Origin: Melampsora larici-populina 98AG31 | Lineage: Eukaryota > Basidiomycota > Pucciniomycetes > Pucciniales > Melampsoraceae | Direction of reading: 5' to 3' | DNA: 64,000 nt | Assembly: GCF_000204055.1 (NCBI RefSeq) | Contig: NW_006768800.1 | Span: 495,967-559,966 of the forward strand | Part shown: piece after piece, positions 37,138 to 48,378 of the stretch | How the letters are laid out: every line of letters begins with the position of its first letter | Position numbering within the stretch: the stretch's first letter is position 1 | Notes under the pieces: model-generated | What the model saw: the letters and a program-made list of their open reading frames with translations, nothing else | Told to the model about the DNA's origin: nothing | Databases searched by the model: none | Made by a program: the position numbers and the translations under genes

Positions 37138-39117
37138 ATGTCTTCATCAACTGGAATCGATCGAATTGACTCAACTCAACTCACCCATCGATTTCAAAAA
37201 TCATCAGAACAACAACCCAAAATCATTCATATAGATTCAACTAGATCTTCTACACCTGATTCATTAGATCAAGATGAGATTCCGTGTTTCGAATTACCTC
37301 CCTTCACCATCAAAGAGATTCTTTCTTCTATTCCTTCTCATTGTTTTGATCGTTCATTATTCCGTAGTCTTTCTTATGTGTTGAGAGATTTCTCTTTCAC
37401 TGCTCTTTTGGTCTATGCTGCTACTTTTATCGATGGAGCCTTTAATTCAAAGAATGGTTCGATTCTGGATGGTCAATTAGGTGCGATGGCTAACTTTGGC
37501 GCTTGGGCTGCGTATGGTTATGCTTTGGGATTGGTCTTTACTGGTGCGCTTTCTTTTTGATTTACTATGATTTCTTTAAAAATGATGGAGATGCTGAAAG
37601 TTATTTTTACTTCTTGTCCATTACTTCATCTACTACCTTTCGATCATCACAACAAACAATGACATAACCCTTGAACTCTAAACCTGTTTCTTTCAAATTC
37701 TACTCGACGATCAACCAACCAACCAACCAAACAAACCAAACCAAACACAAACGATCAACACATTCAGGCATTTGGGTCTTGGCTCACGAATGTGGTCATC
37801 AATCCTTTTCATCCTCAAAGACGATCAATTATTGGGTTGGATGGATCCTACACTCGGCTCTCTTGGTCCCCTTTCATTCTTGGAGAATCACTCATGCTCA
37901 ACATCATGCTTCAACTTCTCATCTTAATCGTGATCAAGCCTTTGTTCCTTACACTCGATCTCAATTGAATTTACCTCCTTTACCAAAGGATGCTTCGAAA
38001 CGTGAAATCGAAGGCACTTTGGCTCCTAGTTTGTCAGTGGTTTCTTTCTCTCTTTTTCGGTTCAAGATCGGGTTTTTGATAAGTTGTATATTTGAATTTT
38101 GTCTAGTTACGAACGAGTGGATGACTTATTAGAAGATGCACCATTATGGGCTTTATGGAAATTGATAGTTCATCAATCCATAGGCTTCGCAGCTTATCTT
38201 GTAAGAAATGCATCAGGACAAAAACATTATCCACCATACACCAATCGTGAGTGAACTTTACCAAGCCGGTATGGTTCGTTTGACATGAATTGATCCAAGT
38301 TGTTTGAATCGATTTAGATTTTAACCCATGGGCCATCATGTATGATGATCGACACCGAATGCATATCGTTTACTCGGATATCGGGATCGCTATCACCATT
38401 GGATCACTCGTCTTCTTTGGAATGAAGACAGATTTCTTGTCGGCCTTTAAGTACTATATCGTACCTTATCTATGGGTTCATGTGAGTTATTTGACCTTTA
38501 AATCATCTGATCTTACGGCTTGACTAATCCTTTGTGTTTTAAACATCAATAGCATTGGATCGTCTTGATTACCTTCTTACAACACACTGATCCTCTCTTA
38601 CCTCATTACCGTGAAGGTGCCTTTAACTTCCAACGTGGAGCTCTTGCTACCATGGACAGGTTCGTCATCTTCTCAACTCGTCAAACTTACAAATTGAAAG
38701 CTAATGGTATAATCGAATCTGTTTTTAGGAAGATCCATGGATTCTTTACTCATGGTTTAGCCGAAACTCATGTGGCTCATCATCTCTGCTCCAAGATCCC
38801 ACATTACCACGCTTGGGAAGCCACCGATGCATTAAAGGCTAAACTAGGACCTCATTATCAATCGACTGATGAAAACTATTGGGTTAGTCTTTGGAAAGCC
38901 TTTCGACACTGTCGAGTAAGTTTATACATTTTTTCTTCGGTATAACGATGTGTATGGGATATGAGAACTGATGGGAGGTTTTCATTAGTTTGTGGAAGAT
39001 GAAGGAGATGTGGTGTTTTATAAGAATGCTAAGGGACAAGCTTTGATTAGGTTGAAGGAATCGGATGGATCACCTAGTGATTCGGGAATCGAAGTCGATC
39101 AAGCTAAATCAAAGTAA
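37138..39117 (+). CDS. Delta-12-type fatty acid desaturase, seven exons, 465 aa
   Basis: Exons 37138-37543, 37768-38032, 38107-38246, 38318-38481, 38553-38659, 38729-38915 and 38989-39117. All phases close. The enzyme introduces a cis double bond into oleoyl chains at the endoplasmic reticulum. The three histidine boxes of membrane desaturases are present: HECGH (142-146), HAQHH (178-182) and HVAHH (375-379). The last lies in the family signature THGLAETHVAHH followed by IPHYHAWEATDAL. Membrane-spanning segments surround them (ALLVYAATFIDG, GAWAAYGYALGLVFTGIWVL, AITIGSLVFFG, HWIVLITFLQHTDP). The intron 38660-38728 is 69 nt without an in-frame stop and would insert 23 residues into a conserved stretch if retained (ALATMDR-KIHGFF is the expected join). 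The second intron uses an unusual GTCAGT donor. The acidic C-terminus is typical of fungal homologues. Confidence 0.93.
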
Positions 39118-39632
39118 ACCATTAGTTTTGTGTCTCTGTGCCTTTTAATTAGATAAGTACCCTCCTATCTTTTTCCGAGACTCAAGGTTAGGTAGTTTTT
39201 TTGAAATTGAGTGATACATAGAAGGGGAAAAACTTGTGATGAGAAGATGATATTTTTCTTTTGACTAGATTAGAGAGAGAGGATCTTTTTGAAAAAAACA
39301 ATTGAAAGAACCTTGAAGATTATTTGTTTGAGATTTTGAAATCGGGTTTCTCTTCAATCTTTATAGATCAAGATAAAGTAGTAGTAGTAGTTAGTAGGAC
39401 AAAGCAAAAAGTAATTTTTTTTAATTGGCTTTAGTTTTCCCCATGAAGAGATTTGATTATCTTTTTTTTTGGGTACTTGAAATTTGAAACTTGTTTCTCT
39501 CTTTGCCTTGTTTTGAAAATTTGAAATCTTATCACTTATCATTTTTTATAGAGAGAAATAGTGATGTGAGAGTTGAGTTTTGGGAGATGAGTTTTTTTGG
39601 TTATTTGAGATGGAGTTTATTAAATATGGTCA

Positions 39633-39752
39633 GGGAAGTACAGTTGTTGTAAGATCTATTGGCAGGTTTTGAGAGCTTTGTGCTATCACTAGATTTAATG
39701 TAGAGATCATAAACTGGAAAAAGTCCTTTTGAAATTGATAACTGTACTTCCC
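39633..39752. repeat. Short inverted-repeat element, 120 bp
   Basis: Ends GGGAAGTACAGTT and its complement AACTGTACTTCCC frame a 120-bp segment. No target duplication was seen; it might be part of one larger structure with the neighbouring foldback. Confidence 0.5.
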
Positions 39753-39816
39753 ATTGGTCTAATCTACACCAGTAAAATAGATTTCACTATATATTCACCA
39801 GTTTTTGATTTGAAAA

Positions 39817-40089
39817 GTTACAGCCCTTTGCAGAATTGATGACTTTGGAAAAAAAGAAAACGCTTGAGTTTTCAAAACAAACCTGCGAGTTTTTTTCAAA
39901 AACTGAGCGAGCTCTTTCTCTTTTAGAATTACTGGGCCAGGTTTCCAAAAAAGACTCACTGACTTTTTGAAAAACTCAGCAGCGTTTTGACAAAACTCAG
40001 TCACTTTCTGAAAAAACTCAAGGTTTTTTATTTGAAAAGTCAAGGTTTTTTTTTTCTTCAAAGTCATCAATTATGCAAAGGGCTGTAAC
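39817..40089. mobile_element. Foldback/MITE-like inverted repeat, 273 bp
   Basis: Begins GTTACAGCCCTTTGCA and ends with the complement. The arms of about 60-75 bp continue through AATTGATGACTTTG. The interior contains several copies of TTTTTCAAAAACTGAG-like segments. No coding capacity. Confidence 0.8.
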
Positions 40090-41254
40090 TGGGTTTTTGA
40101 AAACCGGGTCAGGTTTGAGAGCCACTAATGTATTTGAAATTGAAACTTGACATGATAAAGAAAAATCTGAGATTATAAGAAGGTTTAAACCATGAGTTTT
40201 TTTTAGAAGAGTGATCTCAACCTCATGAGTGATGAGGCACATTATAAACTCCCTTAGATCATCACCACCAGACCAACCAAATAGCAAAATACAGCTACTT
40301 TAGAAATGCTGTGGAAAAAACACTGAGGCACTGAACCTAGTAAACCACCTGTATGGTTTGCTCACCAAGTAAAAATCTGACAGGACCTCATAGGAATGGT
40401 TGGTTGATTATAAAGAAAATAGAGCCCAAAGGGGCACACCATCCAACCTCTCACCCCTCCAATTAATGCTATCCCATTCTGCCAATCAATATTACCACAA
40501 ACCTTTTCCTTGATTTCACATCATGACCAATTGGGCTATGTATTTGATTTCATTTTTGTGGTTTATACTTAGTCACGGTTTTCTCAAAATTTTACAAAAA
40601 GGCAAGATGATGGCCATACACCTCTTCACATGTCAGCAAGGATTTGTACAGGCTCTGGATTGGCTCTTTTTTAGTGGTTCCTGGTGGTGATGCTCTTACT
40701 CAATATGAGTGTACACACTGACACATGACAAGGTCAGCTTAAACCTAATGAGACTCCTGTTCAGGTTTTTAATTTGAGATTAGTTAGGTGTCAACCCTGA
40801 GCCCTGTGTACAGGACAACAGACTAACAAACAGACATGTAAATGTATGTAACTTGCCTAGAACCATAATGATTACAACTCATGGCTCAGTATCAAGAGTC
40901 ACTCTTAGAGCATCCACAATTGTCTCGGTAAACGGCCTCGGTACGGTAAATTTTCCCAAATTCCCCACTCGTGTCCAAAATGCCCATCGGTACCTACTGA
41001 ATCGGTAGAAAGTCGGTAGAGGTCTAGTAAATGTACTGGACCTCTACCGACTCGGTATCTGAAAATCTACTGGACTTTGACCGAGTCACACATCATGATC
41101 AATCACACCACCACTCCCAAAAAACAAATACTATATACACCTCTCCTTTAACAAAACCATTGCTCACCCTCTTTCATTTTGTACTCATCACATCGATTGC
41201 CATTTTTATCAAGTCATCCCGTTGTCAAATTAATTGTTTACAAATTGATCGTTT

Positions 41255-41320
41255 TCTAATTGCTCGTTCTCATATCGATTGTTCTCAAATCGATTGTTCT
41301 CAAATCGATTGTTCTCGATT
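41255..41320 (+). repeat. Short tandem repeat, unit ATCGATTGTTCTCAA
   Basis: About four copies of a 15-bp unit, the inner ones perfect, inside the 1,069-bp element. Confidence 0.85.
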
Positions 41321-41421
41321 CTTTTTTTTTTTGATTCTTTTTTTCAGATCCATTGTTTTCAACTTGATGGTTTTTCAAATGATTGTTTTTGAAATGATTG
41401 ACTTGTAAATGATAGTTGATA

Positions 41422-41724
41422 ACACCATGTAAATATCTGTGTAGCACGTCGACGTGCACACACAAAAGACTCTCCGTAGAACCTGTAACGACCCATCAAA
41501 GAGGTGCCACATCAAGCGCATCTTCCCCTTATCACCTGGGAGGTTAAAAAGGCAGTTGACCCCTGCTGACAACAAAGGATGATGCAAATCCTTTGAACAA
41601 ATCACAAAGCACAAAGGGTGCTCAACAGTAATCTCAGTCTCATTTCAACCAAAAGACTTTGAGATTTATTTCAAAACTCTCCGTGTGTGCACGTCGACGT
41701 GCTACATGGATATTTACATGGTGT
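41422..41724. mobile_element. 303-bp palindromic element, copy 1
   Basis: Ends ACACCATGTAAATATC and its complement. Each arm of about 45 bp contains the perfect palindrome GCACGTCGACGTGC, followed by ACACA. The interior shares CACAAAGGGTGCTC and ATCTCAGTCT, and the CAAAACTCTCCGTGTG junction, with copy 2 (62731-63032), in opposite orientation in the window. The two copies have the same length within a base or two. No clear target duplication at either copy. It is inserted in the 1,069-bp element. Confidence 0.85.
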
Positions 41725-42133
41725 AAACTGTTTGTTCTCAATCTTCAACCCGTCTTGAGCAATGATAACAAGTCAACTTGATGATTTGAGATTTGCAGTT
41801 TCTTTTACAGAGCACACGATTGTGGGGCAGGGTCTATTCTGTACGGTACATACCGTACAGAATGGTATGTACTGAAACAATAGTGGATTTCTACCTTTCT
41901 GTACTTACTTTTACTGTACTGTGAAATCTGTACAGTAAAATTTACTGAACTTTTACTGCAACAATAGTGGATGCTCTAAGCAATAAGACTTAGCTATAAT
42001 CTAAATAGTAAAGTTAAACCCTAAGCCAAGGACCATTAAACCTAAGTGCCAACCACAAGTTGAGACCTAGGTCTTGGAATCTATAAACCACTTCTCTTTC
42101 CAATTTGGAACAAAGAACAAACTTCATATTATT

Positions 42134-42517
42134 CAACCCTGGGCCAGCAACGCAGGTGTTGCGTGTTGCGCTGCGCCTGCGTTGCGGTTTTTCTGACCGC
42201 AGCGCAACATAGAATCAAATTCTAGGTTGCGGCCTGACCCGCAGCGCAACATCATTTGTCAAATCGATGGATTTCTTGGGCCGCAACAACATTTGTTGCG
42301 TTGCTGCCCAAAAAAAATCACAGTTTGGTGTTTTTTTGGCGCTGTTGCGCCTGTTGCGTTGCGCGACGGTCAAGGCGCCGCGCAACCTGACCTCACCTTT
42401 TGTTGTTGCGGTACTTACCGCAGCGCAGCATGTAATGCAGGTTTGTGCTGCGTGTTGCGGAGCAACGCACCAAAAAACACTCGTGTTGTGGTGCGTTGCG
42501 TTGCTGGCACAGGGTTG
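42134..42517. mobile_element. hAT-like MITE packed with GTTGCG/CGCAAC words, 384 bp
   Basis: Ends CAACCCTGGGCCAGCAACGCA and GCGTTGCTGGCACAGGGTTG are complementary with few mismatches. The flanks show TATTATT on both sides (7 bp; 8 bp, TATTATTC, if the element is taken to start one base later), as for hAT elements. The interior contains about 20 GTTGCG or CGCAAC words in both orientations, far above chance in this AT-rich DNA; such subterminal words are often transposase binding sites. Open frames of about 100 codons here are by-products of the GC-rich repeat. Confidence 0.8.
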
Positions 42518-43437
42518 TATTATTCCAGAACACAACTTCACAACTTGATTTTTTACCAAGCATATTGAGCAAAATGGATCCTGTTGTGATTTTGATGATC
42601 ATAGTTATTTTCATTGTTTAGGTGATTGTAAAACCTCAAGTGGTATTCTGAGCTGGTCACAATGGGATTAATATCTAAACAAAACAAACTTGAAATTCAC
42701 AAAGTGTACCTCATAAAGAGTCTAAAGTTATACCCTGCAGCACCTCTGAAATAAAGTACTACGGGCTCCAGAGTGGTAAGATCAACCAGAGCTCAGAGCC
42801 AGATCCTTAGAATTCAAAAAAAAACAAAGCAATGAGTGTTTGATTTTTTAAAATCAAAAAAGAAAAAAAGATTCAATTCACTAAGCTTATTTTCTAATTC
42901 TGATCAATTGTCAAAGTGAAAACCCATCATAAGAATATTAATTAATTTGTTCGTTTTGTCATCATCATCTATCATCAACTATGATCCAGAAACTGATAAA
43001 GCTAATAAAGCTAATAAAATTGAATTTAAAATCTACTCAATCAAAAAGACAGAGTAAGGGAAAATCACAACAAATTCACAATCACAAAACAAAACAAAAC
43101 AAAAAAGTTATCAAACACAAAAAAGTTATCAAACGCAAAAAAGTTATCAGCCAAAAAAAGTTATCAGCCAAGAAAGTTATCAAACAAAAAAAGTCATCAA
43201 ACAAAAAAAGTTATCAAACACAAAAAAGTCATCAAGCAAAAAACCAAAAAAAAAGAACAAAAGATAACAAACGAAAAAAAAGATTCTTCATCATGATCAT
43301 GTTGTATCTTTTATCTTTGTAAGAAAGAAAAAAAACACTTGATAAAAAAGATCATCATGAGGAAAAACTACATTGACTTTCATTTACTTCAAAACTTTTT
43401 CTTTCTTTCATTCAAATTTCTACTTCATCAAAAGCAC

Positions 43438-43469
<32 letters not shown>

Positions 43470-43728
43470 ACAAACACAAAAAGAAAGAAAAAGAACAAAA
43501 AAAGAACAAAAAGGAAAGAAGTAGGTCATAAAAGAAAGAAAAAGGTCGAAAAAAGAAAGAAGTAGGTTAAAAAAAGAAAGCAAAAGGTCAAACAACCAGA
43601 TTAATGAACCCTCAATCCAAGGCTCCCTAAAAACTTCCAAAGACTTCTCCCACTCCCATGCTCACTCCCCCAAACCAAAACCAAAAAAAGATAATCCAAA
43701 TAAATGATCTTTGAATGAAACACAAGAA
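42518..43728. other. LCB2 3' flank with A-rich minisatellite
   Basis: No gene. Contains the AAAAAAGTTATCAAACA minisatellite (43101-43240), followed by A-rich simple sequence such as AAACAAAAC runs at 43438-43580. Confidence 0.5.
43101..43240 (+). repeat. Minisatellite, 16-19 bp unit AAAAAAGTTATCAAAC
   Basis: Eight head-to-tail copies; six contain TTATC, a GATA-factor core on the minus strand, and two read TCATC. The lysine-rich open frame across it (42981-43322) is a product of the repeat and not considered a gene. Confidence 0.88.
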
Positions 43729-46076
43729 TTAAGGTTTATAAGACCCAGCAACCAGTTCAAAAGAGTTTTCAATAATTTCCTCAACCCTTAACCTAGAATG
43801 AACCTTACCCAACTTCAAACCTAATGCACCACCAATCTCATCTGTAGCAATCAAGATCTTATCTAAATCTTCTTTAGTATGTGAACCTGAAACACAAAAC
43901 CTAACTCTTCCTGAAACCAATGGAGTGGCTGGATAACCTACAATCACTACTACGATTTGATACCTTTGTAACATTAATCTTGAAAATAATAACATCTAAG
44001 AAAAAGAAAAAAAAAATCATATTCGATTGGTTGGGTTAGTATATAAGCTTATTTTTAATAGGAAAATTCAATGGAGAGAAAATATAAACGAAACTTTTCC
44101 AGGTTGAAAGACCAAGAGTGGTACAATAGGCGAATCATGATCACCCCCAACAATAAACCCAAGTTTCCTTAACCCAACATGTAAATACCTCGAATTAAAC
44201 GCTAATCTTCTCAACCTCAATTCTCCTTCAAAGATATTCTCAATCAATCTATTCCGTGTCAGTTGAGTTAAACAAGTCGGTAATCGATCAGTTCTAGATC
44301 CCATGATTGAAGTTAATGAACTAATGATTTGTGAGGTCACGGCTGGTGAAAGGCTTTCAGCGTAAATTGATGAATGACAGGTTTTTCGTAGGTGTTGGAT
44401 CGTTGCTCGGGTTCCGGCAATGTACCCTCCACTTGCGCCAACTATTGTAACAATATTAATCAGTGAGTGAATTCCTGAGTGAGGTGGGGAAACGATTGAG
44501 AAGGTGCTACTCAACATGATTTGGTTAGGGTTCCCATTAAGATATCGATTCGACTGGGTTCGATTCCAAAGTAATCACATACTCCTCTTCCTCTTGGACC
44601 GAGAGCTCCAACGGAATGAGCTTCATCAAGATACAAGTAAAACTATAAAAACACATCAAGTGTGAAATCAGTGAAAAAGTTAGAACATCACTTGTTTTTA
44701 AGAATTCACAAACCTGATATTTCTCTTTCAATCTTAACAAATTAGGTAAATCGACAATCGAACCTTCCATACTATAAATCCCTTCAACAACCACCAAAAT
44801 CTTTTTCCAAGCTCTCATCTTTCTAGGTTGACCTTCTGAGATCGTTTCTCTCAATAACCTTTCCAAATCGACCATATCATTATGTTTATAGGTTCTAACC
44901 ATCGCACCACTCAATCTTGTACCAAACCTAATAGAAGAATGATTCAATTCATCTGAAATGACTAATGAACCTTTACTAACCAAAGAAGGAAAGGTTGTGG
45001 AATTGGTCGCAAAACCTTGACTGATCAATAAAGAATCTTCTGTACCTAAGAAACTTGAGATTAGTTTCTCGGCTTGAACAGTGATTGAGTTTACTCCAAT
45101 ATCATCCCTAGATCCTGCAGAACTGATTCCAATCGATCGGATCGTCTCTTCAACCGAATCCGTACAAATCCCACTAGACTGAGCAAATCCTAAATAATTA
45201 TAAGATGAAATGTTTAATGCTTGAGTAGTAGTATGAGTATATTTAAAACTCATTCCGTTATCTTCAGTGGTTCGATCTAAGAGTGTGATCGTTCGTGCGG
45301 GTGAACCGGAAACTGGTCGTGAGAAACAATCGTCTAATCTAGATTTAACTCTTCGGGTAAAGAATGAACCGAAATCTGAATTTAATGCTGCATAACCGTT
45401 ATGTGGCATGAGATGTGCATATGAATCAGGTGAAAATCGTTTTCCAAAAAAATCACGTAAATGACTATTCAAAAAGTAAAAAAAACACAATTGTCAGTTT
45501 CAAAACATTCCATTCGATTCTTATATAGTAAAAGACTAACCCGATAAGAAAAACAATAAGATAAGACCAATAAGCCGTAAGATAAGTTAACACCCCAGCA
45601 TCTTCATTTTGAAATTCATGAAAATGATCATTAGATCTATACTTTGATTCCCACATGAATTGAATTTGATCAATATTAATCGAACCGAATTCCGAATGAG
45701 ATAATTGATGATTAGAAGTGATAGGAGTGAATTTAGGATCATCAAATGATCTGTTATGATACTCTAAGTTTGAAATCTCTTGAGACTTTAATGAATCATC
45801 AAACAACAAAACAGATTGAAAATAATTCGATCTTGATTGGATTTGTCCTAACTTCCATCCATAACCTGTGTGATAGGCTGGTTTGAATTTTTTTTGTAAG
45901 TTTTTTAAATGTGATTGTTGAGTTTGAATGTGTTCGTATAGTTTGGGTGAATGGGATGGGGTGGTGATTGAGGTTAGAGAGGTTAGGTTCGTATTGGATG
46001 AGTTTCTGGATCTGCTATCATCGTTGTAGTCTGATGATGATGATGATGATGATGATGAAGGTGATGGTGAGTTCAT
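43729..46076 (-). CDS. LCB2: Serine palmitoyltransferase subunit 2 (LCB2), five exons, 675 aa
   Basis: Exons (minus strand) 46076-45541, 45464-44714, 44642-44516, 44441-44095 and 43995-43729; introns 70-100 nt, in phase. With LCB1 it condenses serine and palmitoyl-CoA in the first step of sphingolipid synthesis at the endoplasmic reticulum. The PLP site is formed by joining exons 3 and 4: GTLTKSFGASGGYI, with the lysine that binds the cofactor. Other family motifs: [57 protein letters not shown] and [14 protein letters not shown]; near the C-terminus [20 protein letters not shown] membrane segment ([17 protein letters not shown]) precedes [10 protein letters not shown], as in other LCB2 proteins. 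The N-terminal 100 residues are a Ser/Asn-rich extension, making it longer than the yeast protein (561 aa). The third intron has a weak GTTGAG donor. Confidence 0.95.
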
Positions 46077-48378
46077 CTTGGAAGTAAAAAGTTGTTATTA
46101 GATTAGATTGAATTGAATTGGATAAAGAAAGTCCAAGTTAGGAAAGTAAGGTAAAGTAAAAGTAAAGGTAAAGTAAAGTCAAAGTAGAAGTAAAGTAAAG
46201 CAAAGTAAGGTCAAAGTCAAAGTCAAGTGAATCGAATGGTTTTTGATTTGAATGAATGAGTCTAAGGACGCGTTCGATCCTAGAGTTGGTTTCTTGAATC
46301 GAAGTCAAAGTGTGTGAGTGAGATGTATTTATCGATTTTGATTTTGAATTCCGAGTGAATACTGTATCAAATCCAAATGAAGCCACTTCAAGGGTCTTTC
46401 TTGACTCAGACTTGTACGACCATCTCTCTCTTCATACACCATCACTCTAGCTACTCTAGCTACTCTCAGCTTCATTGAATGCTATCCTCTCATCCATCAA
46501 CCCATCATTCGATCATCAAATCACTCTCTATTCCAGTGAATCGGTCAAACTCGGATCGGAACTCATCATCTTAGACTTAACTTCATTCAGATCTCTGTAA
46601 ATCTTCTATAACCTTAATTCTCACTCTCTAGGGTTTCAAGAACTGGTTGTCTCTGACACGCTACCTTACATCCCAAGTAAAGGGAACAACAAACGGGAAG
46701 AACACCCTCATGATTCATCATCATCATCCAAGGCATGACGTCTTAATCAACCTATCGCGCTCTTCCACGGCTATGATAATACACGTGGGCTTAAGGCCGC
46801 CCATGAATCATGATACACCAAAACATCCAACTGCGTAATTAATGCTTCGTAAATTACAGATCATCATGCATGAGGCTGAGACTGAAAACAATTTGAGTCA
46901 TGGATTATGGATTCATCTAGATATGTAAATATTTGTACCCAAGTGTTTCTCATACATTTCTGTGCCAATTGTACTCTATGACTTGAGCATTTGTTATATT
47001 GATGCAAGACTAATTCAAGCATCAACATCTGAAGATGTTAGTAGATTCATTCATGTTCTCTCTTGGATGTGATTTCAATCCTTTTACAGGTTCAAAAAAA
47101 AATCAAAATTGAAGTTATATCTATGAAGACAAAGAACCAGAATTTAAGAAATGATCAGATTAACATTTACATTTTTTTGGCTTGCAAGCTTGAGTGGGAG
47201 AAAACTTACAAAAGGTGGATTGAAATGAAATGGGAGTCTTGGAATAATTCATAACTTGTGTTGAGGTTTAAAGATCAACATACACTCAAAGATGAATCAG
47301 AATAGTTTCCAAGAAAGAAAAATATTTCAATGATGTCATTCATCAATATATAAAGTTAAACTACTAATCTTCTTTAAAAAAAGACTACAAGAAACTCACC
47401 AGCAGACTTTCCAGAAAAGCAATAGATTTTCTTCGATAGAAATCTTCTTGAAGCAAAAGATCAAATCACAACCCCCCCCCAAAAAAGTACCAAAGAAAAT
47501 CAAAGTCAAGTAGTATAGTCTTATTGAAATCAATTTAATCTTAATGAAAACATATCCAAATACCAACCATTCATCATGTATTCACTCAAGAGTTCAAATC
47601 TTTTATTCATCATCATTTAGGAAACAATCAAATCACAGAAGAAGTAGAGACCTTCAAGTATCAGAATATCTTTTGATCTGATCAATATCACAATCCAACA
47701 GCTTACTTAGGAAAAGCGTTAGATAACAAAAGTCTTGTTTAAAAGCTTAGGGAAAAACATCTTTGTTTTTATCAATTTTATAACCAGAAATCAAACTTGT
47801 ATGTTTTTTGAAATACAAGTTGGATTACTATACATTGGTTTGACACTGTCCTTTTCACCTTTGTCATTATACAACGTGAAGTATGGAGCTAAGTATCTAA
47901 GTCTGGTGTTGAGCTTATTACCTACGGTTAACTTGTTCACACAAAGACTAAGAAAGAAGTTTTGAAAGGCATGACAGCGTTCTCGAGTACTACTACCAAG
48001 CAAAAAATTCTTCAGGCTTACTATCAAACACTTCTTGCAAAACTTACTTCTAACACTACTATGACAATATTTGATGGTTCAAGGGTGATCAATAAAATAC
48101 TACCCAACAACAGGTTGCATTGCGAGCTCATTTCAAAGACGATTTTTATCATATAATGTACATCAAGATCAAGAGGCCGCTCAAGACAAATAACTAGTTT
48201 CAGCCGATCTGGTGGCTGAATTGAGGATGTTGAATTTCGAATATCCAAGGAAGTTATGGCGAAATTGATTCTTACAACTGAGTGTCAGGTTATTCCATCA
48301 TTTCGGGCTTCCTCCAAGCATTGAACCGAATGATGATGTGGTGCTGAGAAATCCAACGGAGATGAGAAAGGATTGGTT
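46077..48378. other. Intergenic; AAAGT microsatellite and a possible gene relic
   Basis: 46139-46230 is a degenerate AAAGTAAAGTCAAAGT simple repeat just upstream of LCB2, presumably in its promoter or leader. At 48190-48400 on the plus strand broken frames read LVAELRMLNFEYPRKLWR and, after a shift, LFHHFGLPPSIEPNDDVV. This faintly resembles the pattern of a mitochondrial ribosomal protein, but it has stops and was not assigned. It would overlap the 3' end of the DUF4470 gene. Confidence 0.4.

Larger units (their letters stand above)
39118..40907. other. Intergenic with small inverted-repeat elements
   Basis: Holds the desaturase 3' flank and two inverted-repeat elements (39633-39752 and 39817-40089). 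40260-40900 shows only short open frames and no recognisable feature. Confidence 0.5.
40908..41976. mobile_element. Non-autonomous element with GAGCATCCACAA termini, 1,069 bp
   Basis: Starts GAGCATCCACAATTG and ends CAATAGTGGATGCTC. The flanks are TTA (40905-40907) and TAA (41977-41979), consistent with a 3-bp TNA-type duplication that has changed by one base. The ends are the same ten bases as those of the foldback cluster at 19663-20443, so both belong to one superfamily. Subterminal parts are full of CGGTA and TACCG words (for example CTACCGACTCGGTA, TACGGTACATACCGTA). A 303-bp element of a different family (41422-41724) is nested inside. Confidence 0.8.

Noticed and set aside
42215..42568. 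Overlapping open frames of about 90-114 codons on both strands
   Set aside because: They coincide with the GTTGCG-rich MITE; Cys/Ala-rich translations follow from the repeated word, and there is no start context or family.
42981..43524. Lysine-rich open frames
   Set aside because: Translation of the A-rich minisatellite and simple repeats; no conserved pattern.
44540..44575. GGTTCGATTCC, resembling a tRNA B box
   Set aside because: Falls inside LCB2 coding sequence, and no cloverleaf could be drawn.
46138..46386. Frame of 82 codons upstream of LCB2
   Set aside because: Its C-terminal half translates the AAAGT simple repeat; probably promoter or leader sequence.
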